A stretch of 64,000 bases of DNA from Fibrella aestuarina BUZ 2 (lineage in GTDB: Bacteria > Bacteroidota > Bacteroidia > Cytophagales > Spirosomataceae). The DNA is taken from contig NC_020054.1 of assembly GCF_000331105.1 (NCBI RefSeq), positions 3,169,451-3,233,450 on the forward strand, read 5' to 3'. Below, piece after piece: positions 18,469 through 27,269 of the stretch (position 1 is the first letter of the stretch; each line of letters starts with the position of its first letter). The notes beneath the pieces were generated by a model. It made no database searches and was not told the DNA's origin. It worked only from the letters and a program-made list of their open reading frames with translations. A program made the translations under genes and the position numbers.

Positions 18469-20883
18469 ATGATGACGCCTACGGCCAGCCCCACCAAAAC
18501 GGTCTGTTACCACTGCGGTACCGACTGCCCCAGCCCTACCGCGACGCTATATTACGACGACAAACCGTTTTGCTGTACGGGTTGCGAGACTGTTTATCAG
18601 GTGTTGCAGCAGCACCAGTTGTGTCGCTATTACGACCTGAATACCACGCCCGGTACGTTCATCCCCAGCCAGACGCCTTCGCTCGACCGGCTGGCGTTTC
18701 TGGACCACCCCGACATTGCCGCGCAACTGATCGACTTCCAGAACGACAAGGTGGCCCATGCCACGTTTTACGTACCGGCCATCCACTGCTCGTCGTGTTT
18801 GTGGCTGCTCGAACACCTGTACCGCATCGAACCGGCGGTGGAACAGACCCGCGTCGATTTCCTCAAGAAGCAGGTGCATCTGGTCTTCAATCCGGGGCAG
18901 TTGTCGCTGCGGCGGGTAGCCGAATTGCTCACCTCGCTGGGCTACGAACCGCTGATCAGTCTGAACGACGTGGTGAAAGAAGGACAAAAACAGACCTACC
19001 GGCCGCTGCTGTACCGGCTGGCGGTGGCGGGGTTCAGCGCGGGTAATATCATGCTGTTCAGCTTTCCCGAATACCTTGGCCTCGACGATTCGCTTTTTAA
19101 GCACTGGTTCGGGATTATCAACCTGCTACTGGCCACCCCCGTCGTGTTCTACTCGGGATCGGGCTATTTCGAATCGGTCTGGAAGAGCCTGCGCAGGGGT
19201 ATTATCAACATCGACTTTCCTATTCTGCTGGGTATTCTGGTAGCTTATTTCCGGGGTACGTATGAAGTCTTTGCGCTGGGTGGTGCCGGGTATTATGACT
19301 CGGTTACGGGACTGATTTTCTTTTTGTTATGTGGCAAATGGTTTCAGCAACGTACCTACGATTTCCTGTCGTTCGAGCGCGATTACAAGTCGTATTTTCC
19401 GCTGGCGGCGCGTCGGCTGGTGGGTGATCAGGAAACCTTCGCGCCCGTGGCCGAGCTGCAAAAAGGCGACCGGATTCGGGTCCGTCACGGCGACCTGATT
19501 CCCGCCGACAGTCTACTGTATCGGGGGGAAGGCATCATCGATTATGCGTTCGTGACGGGCGAATCGACGCCGGAAAACCGCGATCCGGGGGCACTGCTCT
19601 ACGCGGGTGGTCGGCAACTCGGCGGGGCTATCGACCTCGAAATCGTGCGAAACGTATCGCAGAGCTACCTGACACAGCTTTGGAATAACGAGGCGTTCAA
19701 AAAAGAGCAAACCACTGGTGCACAGACTTTTGCCGACGCCGTGGGTACGTACTTTACCATCACCGTATTGACCCTCGCTACGCTCATTGGTGCCTACTGG
19801 TATGGCTGGGCCGGGCAGCCCACCACGGCGGTCAACGCGTTTACGGCGGTGCTGATCGTGGCTTGCCCGTGCGTGCTGTCGCTGTCGTATCCGGTGGCGC
19901 TGGGGCATGGGCTGCGGCTGCTGGGCAAACGGGGGCTCTACCTGAAGAATGCCGAAACCATCGAACAACTCTCCCGCTGCGACACCATCGTTTTCGACAA
20001 AACCGGTACGCTCACGACGCCCATTACCGAGTCGGTTACGGAGGTATTTACTCCGCCGCTGTCGCCCATCGAGCGGGCGATGGTCGCCACGTTGGCCGGG
20101 CAGTCGGCGCACCCGTTGAGCCGTCGACTGCGGCAGTTTCTGGCCGAAGAACCGCCCGTTGCTATTGCTCACTTCACCGAAATGCCGGGACAGGGCCTGA
20201 TTGGCCTGGTAAACGAAGCGATAGTGAAACTGGGCAGTGCCGCGTTTGTCGATGCACCTTCCACCGCAACGGTCAGTGGCTCGGTGGTACACGTCCGTAT
20301 CGACAACCAGTATCGGGGCTACTTCCGGCTGGCCGGGCAATTGCGCGATGGCGTCGTGGATATGCTGACGGCGCTGAAGGGGAGCGGCAAGGACCTGTAC
20401 CTGCTATCGGGCGACGGCGATGCTGCCCGCAAGAACCTGCGCGCCTGGTTTGCCGACGAGGCGATGACGTTCGGCTGTAGTCCCGACGATAAACTGCGCC
20501 TGATCCGGGACTTGCAGGCGGCGGGCCGGAGGGTGCTGATGATCGGCGATGGTCTCAACGATGCCGGTGCCCTGCGACAAGCTAACGTGGGTCTTGCCGT
20601 CACCGATGATACGCTTCAGTTTACGCCCGCGAGCGATGCCATTCTGGAAAGTCGTTCGTTACGGCAACTGCCTCGCTTTCTGCGTTATAGCCGCTTTGCC
20701 ATGCGCCTGATCCGGGGCAGCTTCGGCATATCGTTGTTATACAATTTCGTCGGGCTGTCGTTTGCGGCTACCGGCCACCTCTCGCCTGTTGTGGCGGCGG
20801 TGCTGATGCCGCTTAGTTCAGCCACGATGGTCCTCATCGCTACCATCGGCATGCGCAACTGGCGGGGGATGAAACGCGGATGA
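18469..20883 (+). CDS. ccoI: Copper-translocating P-type ATPase of the cbb3 locus (CcoI/FixI type)
   Basis: 804 aa from ATG 18469. The N-terminus has a Cys-rich metal-binding part (CYHCGTDCP, FCCTGCETVYQVL) as in CcoI proteins, then an HMA-like domain with CSSCLWLLEHLYRI. The transport motif is CPC in VACPCVLSLSYPVALGH (~466), phosphorylation site DKTGTLT (~510) and hinge GDGLNDAGAL (~693). The function is export of copper for insertion into the oxidase. Divergent from hemN. The frame also opens at 18286, overlapping hemN, but the protein family begins near 18469. Confidence 0.93.
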   Translation: MMTPTASPTKTVCYHCGTDCPSPTATLYYDDKPFCCTGCETVYQVLQQHQLCRYYDLNTTPGTFIPSQTPSLDRLAFLDHPDIAAQLIDFQNDKVAHATFYVPAIHCSSCLWLLEHLYRIEPAVEQTRVDFLKKQVHLVFNPGQLSLRRVAELLTSLGYEPLISLNDVVKEGQKQTYRPLLYRLAVAGFSAGNIMLFSFPEYLGLDDSLFKHWFGIINLLLATPVVFYSGSGYFESVWKSLRRGIINIDFPILLGILVAYFRGTYEVFALGGAGYYDSVTGLIFFLLCGKWFQQRTYDFLSFERDYKSYFPLAARRLVGDQETFAPVAELQKGDRIRVRHGDLIPADSLLYRGEGIIDYAFVTGESTPENRDPGALLYAGGRQLGGAIDLEIVRNVSQSYLTQLWNNEAFKKEQTTGAQTFADAVGTYFTITVLTLATLIGAYWYGWAGQPTTAVNAFTAVLIVACPCVLSLSYPVALGHGLRLLGKRGLYLKNAETIEQLSRCDTIVFDKTGTLTTPITESVTEVFTPPLSPIERAMVATLAGQSAHPLSRRLRQFLAEEPPVAIAHFTEMPGQGLIGLVNEAIVKLGSAAFVDAPSTATVSGSVVHVRIDNQYRGYFRLAGQLRDGVVDMLTALKGSGKDLYLLSGDGDAARKNLRAWFADEAMTFGCSPDDKLRLIRDLQAAGRRVLMIGDGLNDAGALRQANVGLAVTDDTLQFTPASDAILESRSLRQLPRFLRYSRFAMRLIRGSFGISLLYNFVGLSFAATGHLSPVVAAVLMPLSSATMVLIATIGMRNWRGMKRG

Positions 20884-20950
20884 TATGGATTTTTGGGATG
20901 GTCGCAGATCTGGAAAATGGCTTGTAAGGCTGAGTAGATAGGAGGAGGCG

Positions 20951-21043
20951 TTTTTGTCATCCCGACGACAGGAGGGATCTCAACCTTTCTCACTTGAGCC
21001 TCAAGACGCTTCAAGATCCCTCCTGTCGTCGGGATGACAAAAA
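20951..21043. repeat. Long palindromic intergenic repeat (GTCATCCCGA type)
   Basis: Perfect 30-base arms, 20951-20980 and 21014-21043, with T/A tracts at the outer ends and a 33-base centre that itself contains CTTGAG-C-CTCAAG. The arm words GTCATCCCGACGACAGGAGG are of a type I recall as a dispersed intergenic repeat in Bacteroidota genomes. It separates the convergent ccoI and DUF3445 genes and can act as a two-way terminator. Confidence 0.8.
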
Positions 21044-21111
21044 AGTAGAATAGCTCTCTTTCTGTCTAAAAACTTCATTTTACAAATCCGCGATCATCCC
21101 AAAAATCCGTG

Positions 21112-22119
21112 TCATCCGCGTCCAAGCCGGTTTAGCCACGCCAGTGTCACGTCCAGAAAGGGCCGGATGCCTTTGTAATCGAGCATGGCGGGCGGGGTGG
21201 TTTCCAGTACGGCCAATAGGCGCGGGGCGGCGTCGGGGCGGGCGCGGCACTCGTCGGCAAGGCGGTTCAGGTACGTGCGGATACCGAATAAAATGGCGCC
21301 GGAGCGGGGGAGGCGGGTAAGCGTCTGTCGTTCAATACGAATGAACAGGTGTTCGCCGGCGTTGGCGGCGGTCAGCGTTGGCAGCAGGTTGGCGAGTTGG
21401 GCGTTTAGATCCGGCATCCGGTGGGTCGTCATGTCGAGTTGATCGCTCGCCTTCAGGCTCCAGTTGAGTCGCCAGAGCGGTTTGCCTACGGGAAGCCGGG
21501 CCATAATCGTCTGCGCGGCCTGCATCATCGGCGGCACAATCGGGTTAATCGGCGCGTGAATGGCCGTAAACGGCAGGCCTATCTTCTCGTCGAGACTCCA
21601 GCCATTGCCGAAGCAGAGTTGACCCGCCACCAGCGTTGCGTCGGGGCCGTCGAGGATGAGCAAATCGTCCTGCACTTGCCGACCTACCCAATCGAGCGGA
21701 GCCAGCGGTGCGTCAGGTACGTTGTTGCCCTCCTGAACACTGCCCGACGGCAACGTACCTGACGCACCAAATGTGAAGGTCTGCGAAAGGCCAAGCCGAT
21801 GGTTTTGCCAGTGCCACTGATTCCCGTCTTTCTGTAAATTAAACTGATCGGGTCGATGTCGGGACAGGTCGGTCAGCACGGCCTCCAGCACGTCCCACTG
21901 CGCGGCTTCGGTGCCGGGTGAGGCCTGGAAGTAGTAACCAGGTACAGCCTGCCCCGCTCCACTACGATCTGAGGGGTTGTCATGGGTCAGCAACGAGTTC
22001 TTCAGCGCGATCTCAGCCTCATAGTGCGCATCGACCTCGATCAGGGCATCGGCGGGTTTGAGCGGCAACGTACCCGGCCGTTCGTTGAACTGCTGCTGAA
22101 AAGGAAAATAGGGTAACAC
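21112..22119 (-). CDS. DUF3445 family protein (heme-dependent oxidative N-demethylase-like)
   Basis: 335 aa starting with GTG at 22119. The conserved signature GWSLDEKIGLPFTAIHAPIN and the downstream WRLNWSLKASDQLDM, FIRIERQTLTRLPRSGAILFGIRTY segments match DUF3445, the family of the catalytic subunit of heme-dependent oxidative N-demethylase of dimethylamine. In this window the other subunits of such a complex are absent, so the activity is uncertain and it may act alone on another substrate. Monocistronic; convergent with ccoI. Confidence 0.82.
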   Translation of the reverse strand: MLPYFPFQQQFNERPGTLPLKPADALIEVDAHYEAEIALKNSLLTHDNPSDRSGAGQAVPGYYFQASPGTEAAQWDVLEAVLTDLSRHRPDQFNLQKDGNQWHWQNHRLGLSQTFTFGASGTLPSGSVQEGNNVPDAPLAPLDWVGRQVQDDLLILDGPDATLVAGQLCFGNGWSLDEKIGLPFTAIHAPINPIVPPMMQAAQTIMARLPVGKPLWRLNWSLKASDQLDMTTHRMPDLNAQLANLLPTLTAANAGEHLFIRIERQTLTRLPRSGAILFGIRTYLNRLADECRARPDAAPRLLAVLETTPPAMLDYKGIRPFLDVTLAWLNRLGRG

Positions 22120-22164
22120 GCTCGCCTAAATTATTCGAAACAAGATTTTCCGATCGGCTTTTTA

Positions 22165-22929
22165 TTACGTCCAGATGTCATTCATCTCGGTCAGGATAAG
22201 TGGTTTACCGTCGGTGACCACGATCGTATGTTCGTGTTGCGCCATAAAACCACCTTTGTCGCCCACCATTGTCCAGCCGTCTTTCAAGGTTTCGGCATAG
22301 GTCGAGGTGGTTGAGATGAACGTCTCGATGGCGACGACCGAGTTCTTTCGAAATCGGGCCGTATTGGCGCGGTCCCGGAAATTTGCGATCTCGCTGGGTT
22401 CTTCGTGCAGGCTTTTGCCGATGCCGTGCCCGGTCAGGTTTTTGATGACTTTGTAGCCTCGTTTTTTGGCTTCTGTTTCAATCAAATGACCAATCTCTGA
22501 AATACGAACCCCGCCTTTTATATTCTGAATGGCTCTGTATAAAATCTGCTTCGAGGCATCGACTAATTTCTGGTGGCGGTTGATGTCGGCGCCCAGCACA
22601 AAGGAGCCACCATTGTCGGACCAGAAACCATTCAGTTCAGCCGACACATCGATATTTATCAGATCACCTTCTTTCAGAACGCGATGATCAGACGGGATAC
22701 CGTGGCAGAATTCGTTGTTCACGCTGATGCACGTCCAGCCGGGAAAGCGATACGTTAAGTAGGGAGCCGATTTTGCCCCGAAATCAGCCAGGATGGTGGC
22801 CCCGTAGGTATCCAGTTGCTTGGTGGTCATACCGGGTTTCGCATAGTTTCGCATGGCCTTTAAGGTATACGCAACGGCTTCACTGGCTTTCTGCATCCCG
22901 AGCAGTTCTGCTTCTCTGGTTATTGACAT
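22165..22929 (-). CDS. map: Type I methionine aminopeptidase
   Basis: 254 aa. All five metal-ligand regions are visible: NIDVSAELNGFWSDNGGSF (two Asp), LTGHGIGKSLHEEP (His), VVAIETFIS (Glu) and QHEHTIVVTDG (Glu), plus substrate-binding HGIPSD. It removes N-terminal Met from nascent proteins. It stands alone rather than in the ribosomal-protein/secY cluster where the essential map is usually found, and its DNA looks less GC-rich than its neighbours, so it is probably a second copy. Expressed separately from the DUF3445 gene (45-bp gap). Confidence 0.92.
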   Translation of the reverse strand: MSITREAELLGMQKASEAVAYTLKAMRNYAKPGMTTKQLDTYGATILADFGAKSAPYLTYRFPGWTCISVNNEFCHGIPSDHRVLKEGDLINIDVSAELNGFWSDNGGSFVLGADINRHQKLVDASKQILYRAIQNIKGGVRISEIGHLIETEAKKRGYKVIKNLTGHGIGKSLHEEPSEIANFRDRANTARFRKNSVVAIETFISTTSTYAETLKDGWTMVGDKGGFMAQHEHTIVVTDGKPLILTEMNDIWT

Positions 22930-23028
22930 AATCGCTTTTGGTTAATGGTTGCCCATTGCCTGTTCTGCCGGATTTATGACCGATCAAGCTGACAACTTAG
23001 CACACAGACACGTCGAAAAAATAGCCGG

Positions 23029-23457
23029 TCAACTCGCTTTTTCAGGAGCGTCTAAAAACAGGTGTAATGATTGAATGAGGTCATTTTCGACAACCGCTAT
23101 ATCCATACCGCTTGCTACTGGCTCAGCGCCCTGTGGACCCAGCTCCCAGGAAATAAATTGCAATTGATGATTGACCTGCGACGGCTTGTTCAAGACAAAT
23201 TGGAAGTCGATCGGCCACTCGGCCTGCAATGTTGAAATGAGTTCATTAATTGCCTGGTGACCAACAATGGCCTCGCCTGCGTTGCTTTCGTAGAAATGAA
23301 TGGCTGGCGCGTAGATTTTTTTCATGGCGTCCAGCCGTCGATCCGCATCACGGTCATTCCAAACGACAAGTAGACTATCTTCCAAAAGTTGTGCTGTATG
23401 CATTACCTGATCTGCTGTGTGTTTACGTAGTACGTTTCCGTTTCGCGTTGATGGCAT
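23029..23457 (-). CDS. NTF2-like / SnoaL-type protein
   Basis: 142 aa from ATG 23457; GTG 23475 and ATG 23403 (MHTAQLLEDSLLVVWNDRD) are alternatives, the last corresponding to the start of the fold. The pattern LLVVWNDRDADRRLDAMKKIYA...HFYESNAGEAIVGHQAINELISTLQ is the NTF2-like alpha+beta cone seen in SnoaL, ketosteroid isomerase and stress-associated proteins. No specific catalytic dyad is evident. Flanked by map (100 bp upstream of its start) and a 565-bp gap. Confidence 0.75.
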   Translation of the reverse strand: MPSTRNGNVLRKHTADQVMHTAQLLEDSLLVVWNDRDADRRLDAMKKIYAPAIHFYESNAGEAIVGHQAINELISTLQAEWPIDFQFVLNKPSQVNHQLQFISWELGPQGAEPVASGMDIAVVENDLIQSLHLFLDAPEKAS

Positions 23458-24022
23458 ACCTGTCGCATCGGACACGCGGCGGGTTGTGGCGTTGGTTGTA
23501 GGCGTAGCGCCAACATAACGATTGACGCATTTTTGGGCGTTGAGTAAAAGTAGACCTCAGCCGTTTACTGATCAAATTAAGTTGTTGGTACTGAATTAAT
23601 TGCTTAACTATCAGTGTATTGACTGCCGGTGAATTGGCCTTCTCTACCACTGACTTGCCCGTTGAAGAGTTGACCGCTCAGGCTGACTAGGCCTTTGCTG
23701 CGCCGATTAAGCTGCTCGCCAATCTCAACCTCTTGGCTGCTTGTGCTTGTTACCAACGCGGTCAGTGTACACATAGACTATCGTTGGGCACAGGCAAAAC
23801 AGCCCGGGCGTAGGTACGTTGCCTTGGGGGCGGTTTCAGGCCTGGCTGGGCCTGCTGATGCGGCGTATTTTGGTCAGATTAGTACGGTAAATCGACTGAA
23901 TTCGGCGGATAGATCGCAGGTGACTAGTTGTGGGGCAACTTTAGCTGGTCAACGTCAAACCTTAGACCCTCGTCTCTTATCTTCGCAGGTTCTTTTTTCA
24001 CCACCGCATTTCATCGAACCGC
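23458..24022. other. Gene-poor intergenic stretch
   Basis: About 565 bp between divergent genes. The one ORF of note (23695-24096) has no family resemblance and overlaps the nucleoside transporter start, so I treat it as chance. Only small imperfect palindromes (around 23490-23515) were seen. No RNA gene recognised. Confidence 0.6.
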
Positions 24023-25261
24023 ATGGAGCGTTTTACCGGCCTGCTCGGCATCGTACTGATTTTAGGCATTGCCTTTGCCATGTCGAACAACCGTAAGGCT
24101 ATCAATTACCGCACCGTTGGTGTGGGGCTGGGGCTGCAATTTGGCCTCGCCGTCTTCGTCCTTAAAACCGATCTGGGGCAGAATGTCTTCAACTACCTCG
24201 GATTTCTGGTCAATAAAACCCTCGAAAACGCGGATAAGGGCGCCGCCTTCGTCTTCGGGACGCTCGTCAACCGCGACCTGATGGTGCGCGCGTTTGGGAG
24301 CGGCAACGATTTCGTTTTCTTCTTCAAGGTGATTCCCACCATCATCTTTGTGGCGGTGCTGGTCAACATCTTTTATTACCTGGGCATCATGCAGCGGATT
24401 GTGGCCGTGATGGCGCGGGTGATGAAATGGCTGATGGGCGTGAGTGGTGCCGAAGCCCTTTCCAACGTCGCCAGTACGTTTGTGGGGCAGGTCGAGGCGC
24501 AGATTATGATCAAGCCGTATCTGGGCACCATGACGAACTCCGAACTGCTGGCCTCGATGGCGGGCAGCTTCGCCTGTATTGCCGGGGGCGTGCTGGCCGT
24601 GTATATCTCGCTGGGTGTGCCGGCGCCGTATCTGCTCGCGGCCAGTATCATGGCGGCACCGGGGGCGCTGGTCATTTCGAAAATTGTCTTTCCCGAAACG
24701 GAGGCGTCGACCACGCAGGGTACGGTGAAGCTGGAAATCAAGAAAGCGCACGCCAACCTGGTCGATGCCATTGCCAGCGGCGCCAGCGAAGGGCTGAAAG
24801 TGGGCCTTAACGTGGTGGCTATGCTGATCGGCTTTATCGCGCTGATTTCGCTCATCGATATGATTCTGGGCAAAGTGGGTAGCCTGTCGGGCTTCTCGCA
24901 ACTGAGCCTCAATTACCTGCTGGGCAAGCTCTTTTCGGTGTTTGCCTGGGCAATGGGCGTACCGGGGAAAGATGTGGAAGCGGCCGGCGCCCTGATGGGT
25001 ACCAAAATGGTGGTGAATGAGTTTGTTGCCTACATCGATCTGGTGAAACTTAAGCCAACGCTCGACCCCAAAACCATCGCTATCACCAGCTTTGCCCTCT
25101 GTGGGTTTGCCAATTTCTCGTCGATTGCTATTCAGATCGGTGGTATTGGCGAACTGGCTCCCAACCGCCGCACCGATCTGGCCAAGCTTGGCTTCAAAGC
25201 CCTGATCTGCGGCACGTTGGCCAGCTACATGTCGGCCACTTTGGCGGGACTTTTATTGTAA
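24023..25261 (+). CDS. Concentrative nucleoside transporter (NupC/CNT family)
   Basis: 412 aa inner-membrane protein with ~8-10 hydrophobic segments. The CNT core is recognisable: YYLGIMQRIVAVMARVMKWLMG, SGAEALSNVASTFVGQVEAQIMIKPYL, and ALCGFANFSSIAIQIGGIGELAP near the C-terminus. These transporters import nucleosides with Na+ or H+. In the common NupC form the mid motif is GQTEAPL; here it is GQVEAQI, a change close to the nucleoside site that may alter specificity. Followed by a long inverted repeat and then the ATP-grasp gene. Confidence 0.9.
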   Translation: MERFTGLLGIVLILGIAFAMSNNRKAINYRTVGVGLGLQFGLAVFVLKTDLGQNVFNYLGFLVNKTLENADKGAAFVFGTLVNRDLMVRAFGSGNDFVFFFKVIPTIIFVAVLVNIFYYLGIMQRIVAVMARVMKWLMGVSGAEALSNVASTFVGQVEAQIMIKPYLGTMTNSELLASMAGSFACIAGGVLAVYISLGVPAPYLLAASIMAAPGALVISKIVFPETEASTTQGTVKLEIKKAHANLVDAIASGASEGLKVGLNVVAMLIGFIALISLIDMILGKVGSLSGFSQLSLNYLLGKLFSVFAWAMGVPGKDVEAAGALMGTKMVVNEFVAYIDLVKLKPTLDPKTIAITSFALCGFANFSSIAIQIGGIGELAPNRRTDLAKLGFKALICGTLASYMSATLAGLLL

Positions 25262-25267
25262 ATGAGC

Positions 25268-25363
25268 GAAAGAGTGACTGAGTGAACGAGCGAATAGGTT
25301 TCGCATCCGTCAATAGTACAGCCGATGCGGAGCCTACTCGCTCGTTCACTCAGTCACTCTTTC
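25268..25363. repeat. Long inverted repeat between transporter and ATP-grasp genes
   Basis: Arms 25268-25298 and 25333-25363 match at 30 of 31 positions (built of GAGTGACTGAGTGAACGAGCGA words) and an inner CGCATC/GATGCG pair continues the stem. It fills the 118-bp gap between two co-directional genes, so it may terminate or process the transcript. Confidence 0.8.
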
Positions 25364-25379
25364 ACAATTCACTCTTTCC

Positions 25380-27032
25380 ATGCGTATCGGAATTTTCTTT
25401 GGCGGGCCTTCGCGGGAGCGCGACGTATCTTTTTCTGGCGGGCGCACGGCGCTGGCCAACCTGAATAAAGCCCTGTTTGAGCCCGTGCTGGTGTTTGTCA
25501 GCGGGTTGGGTGACTTCTACATTGTCGAGCCCGATTTTCTGGAGAACGAGTCGATCCGGGCGGCGCTGCCCGAGCAGGAGGGCTTCTCGGTCTACGATGA
25601 ATCATTACCCGATGGCGACGAATTCATTCCGGGGCAACCCATCGGTCCCGAGTTTTTCGAAGCCTACTTCGACCTGGCGTTTCTGGCCATGCACGGTCCC
25701 GATTGCGAAGACGGCGCCATTCAGGGGCTGCTCGAATGGCACAAGATGCCCTACACCGGGCCGGGGATTATGGGTTCTGGGCTGGGTATCAACAAGATCC
25801 TGCAAAACCACCTGATTGCGCTGGTCACCGGGCAGCAGAAAAAGACGGCCACCATTGGCCGTGATGCCTGGCTTCTGGCGGACCAGGGGGCGTATTTCTC
25901 GTCGTTGATCGAGCACCTGGGGCTGCCCATCGTGGTCAAGGCACCGCATCAGGGGTCGAGCATCGGCGTAGCCATTGTGCGCGAAAACGACCTGGGTACG
26001 TTCCAGAAGGCCGTTAACCAGTGTTTCTTCACGGCGCAGCTATCACTGGCGGAATGGGAGGGGATGGACGACGTCGCCAAGCGCGAATACGCCCAGCGCA
26101 TGGCCAACCTCAGCGCGACGATTGGTTACCCGATGGTGATCGAAGAAACGGGCGAGTATATTGGCGGGCCGGTCGAGCTCATCCAGACGCTGAATGATTA
26201 CGCCGACAGCTCGGAGACCGAAACGCTGACGCTGGCTTCGATCAACGCGGAAGACGAACTGCTCTTCGAAGAGTTTATTAACGGACAGGAGTTCTCCTGT
26301 GGCGTGATTCAGGACGACGACGGACGGGCCATTGCCCTGCCGCCCACCGAGATCTACAACGCTACGGCCTTCGACTACGAGACCAAATACCTCAGCAGCG
26401 AAGCTAAAAAGCGGATTCCGGTCGCCACGAGCCTGGAAAACAACCGAGCCATCCAACTGGCGGTCGAAACGGTGTTTTCTAAATTGGGGATCAACGTCTA
26501 TTCGCGCATCGACGGCTTCCTGACGCCCGACCGCGACGGCGAGCCGGGCCGCGTGTTGCTGCACGACCCCAATACGATTCCGGGTATGTCGCCGACATCG
26601 CTGATTTTCAAGCAAATGGCCGAAATCGGCATGAACCTGAGCGACTCGCTCACGTACCTGATCCGGCAGTCGTTGCGCGAACGTATCCGCACGGGTAAAG
26701 ACACCTTCCGCCTGAAGCAGATGCTCGCCGATCTCGACGAACGCCTTGCCGATCGGAAAGCCGCCGATTTGCCCGAACAGGCGATTCCGTTTGGCCCGTC
26801 GGACGACGAGTGGACAATGGCCCGTGCCCGCTATAATGATGCCGTCGCCCTGGGCGAAACCCGGCCGCAACTGGTCTACGCCAAATCGGATACTGAGACA
26901 TACAACGTACCCGTTTACTGCCTCTTCAAAGACAGCATCGCCGAATTGGAGCAGGCGCTGGCAGGCCCCCGGCATCCGCTACTCGACGAAACCACCGAAC
27001 GTACCCGGCATATCACAGGAAAATACGTATAA
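25380..27032 (+). CDS. D-alanine--D-alanine ligase family ATP-grasp protein, extended
   Basis: 550 aa, against ~310-370 for ordinary Ddl. N-terminal IGIFFGGPSRERDVSFSGG, then AFLAMHGPDCEDGAIQGLLEW and PYTGPGIMGSGLGINKILQN, ATP-grasp VVKAPHQGSSIGV, EEFINGQEFSCGV and SRIDGFLT...NTIPGMSPTSL follow the Ddl order. Differences: an insert of about 60 residues after the glycine loop (~200-285), the usual Glu of the E-x-N Mg site replaced by Asp (HDPNT), and a C-terminal tail of ~110 residues with TETYNVPVYCLFKD. It probably joins two amino acids or similar units in an ATP-dependent step; D-Ala is not assured. Ends in a strong terminator. Confidence 0.8.
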   Translation: MRIGIFFGGPSRERDVSFSGGRTALANLNKALFEPVLVFVSGLGDFYIVEPDFLENESIRAALPEQEGFSVYDESLPDGDEFIPGQPIGPEFFEAYFDLAFLAMHGPDCEDGAIQGLLEWHKMPYTGPGIMGSGLGINKILQNHLIALVTGQQKKTATIGRDAWLLADQGAYFSSLIEHLGLPIVVKAPHQGSSIGVAIVRENDLGTFQKAVNQCFFTAQLSLAEWEGMDDVAKREYAQRMANLSATIGYPMVIEETGEYIGGPVELIQTLNDYADSSETETLTLASINAEDELLFEEFINGQEFSCGVIQDDDGRAIALPPTEIYNATAFDYETKYLSSEAKKRIPVATSLENNRAIQLAVETVFSKLGINVYSRIDGFLTPDRDGEPGRVLLHDPNTIPGMSPTSLIFKQMAEIGMNLSDSLTYLIRQSLRERIRTGKDTFRLKQMLADLDERLADRKAADLPEQAIPFGPSDDEWTMARARYNDAVALGETRPQLVYAKSDTETYNVPVYCLFKDSIAELEQALAGPRHPLLDETTERTRHITGKYV

Positions 27033-27056
27033 ATCGGTTCTAATCCGCCTTTAATC

Positions 27057-27107
27057 TGCCCTAAATGAGCCAGAAAACGCTGTTTCTGATTCATTTAGGG
27101 CATTTTT
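27057..27107 (+). terminator. Terminator after the ATP-grasp gene
   Basis: Arms 27057-27076 and 27083-27102 pair at 18 of 20 positions, 6-base loop, then TTTTT. Confidence 0.92.
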
Positions 27108-27269
27108 GCTTTGTAACCAGTTGCCAATTGTCTATAAGTACAAGAAGTGTATCGTTGGTAAAATAGAGTACTTTTTTGATAAAATATTGAGATAAATACG
27201 GGAATGTTGATTAGTAGATAGCTATGAGGAGGAGACTTTGAAGGTAAGTATCATTATTCCCCCAATATT

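Noticed and set aside
23695-24096. 133-codon ORF ahead of the nucleoside transporter
   Set aside because: No family similarity, overlaps the transporter start, composition like non-coding DNA.
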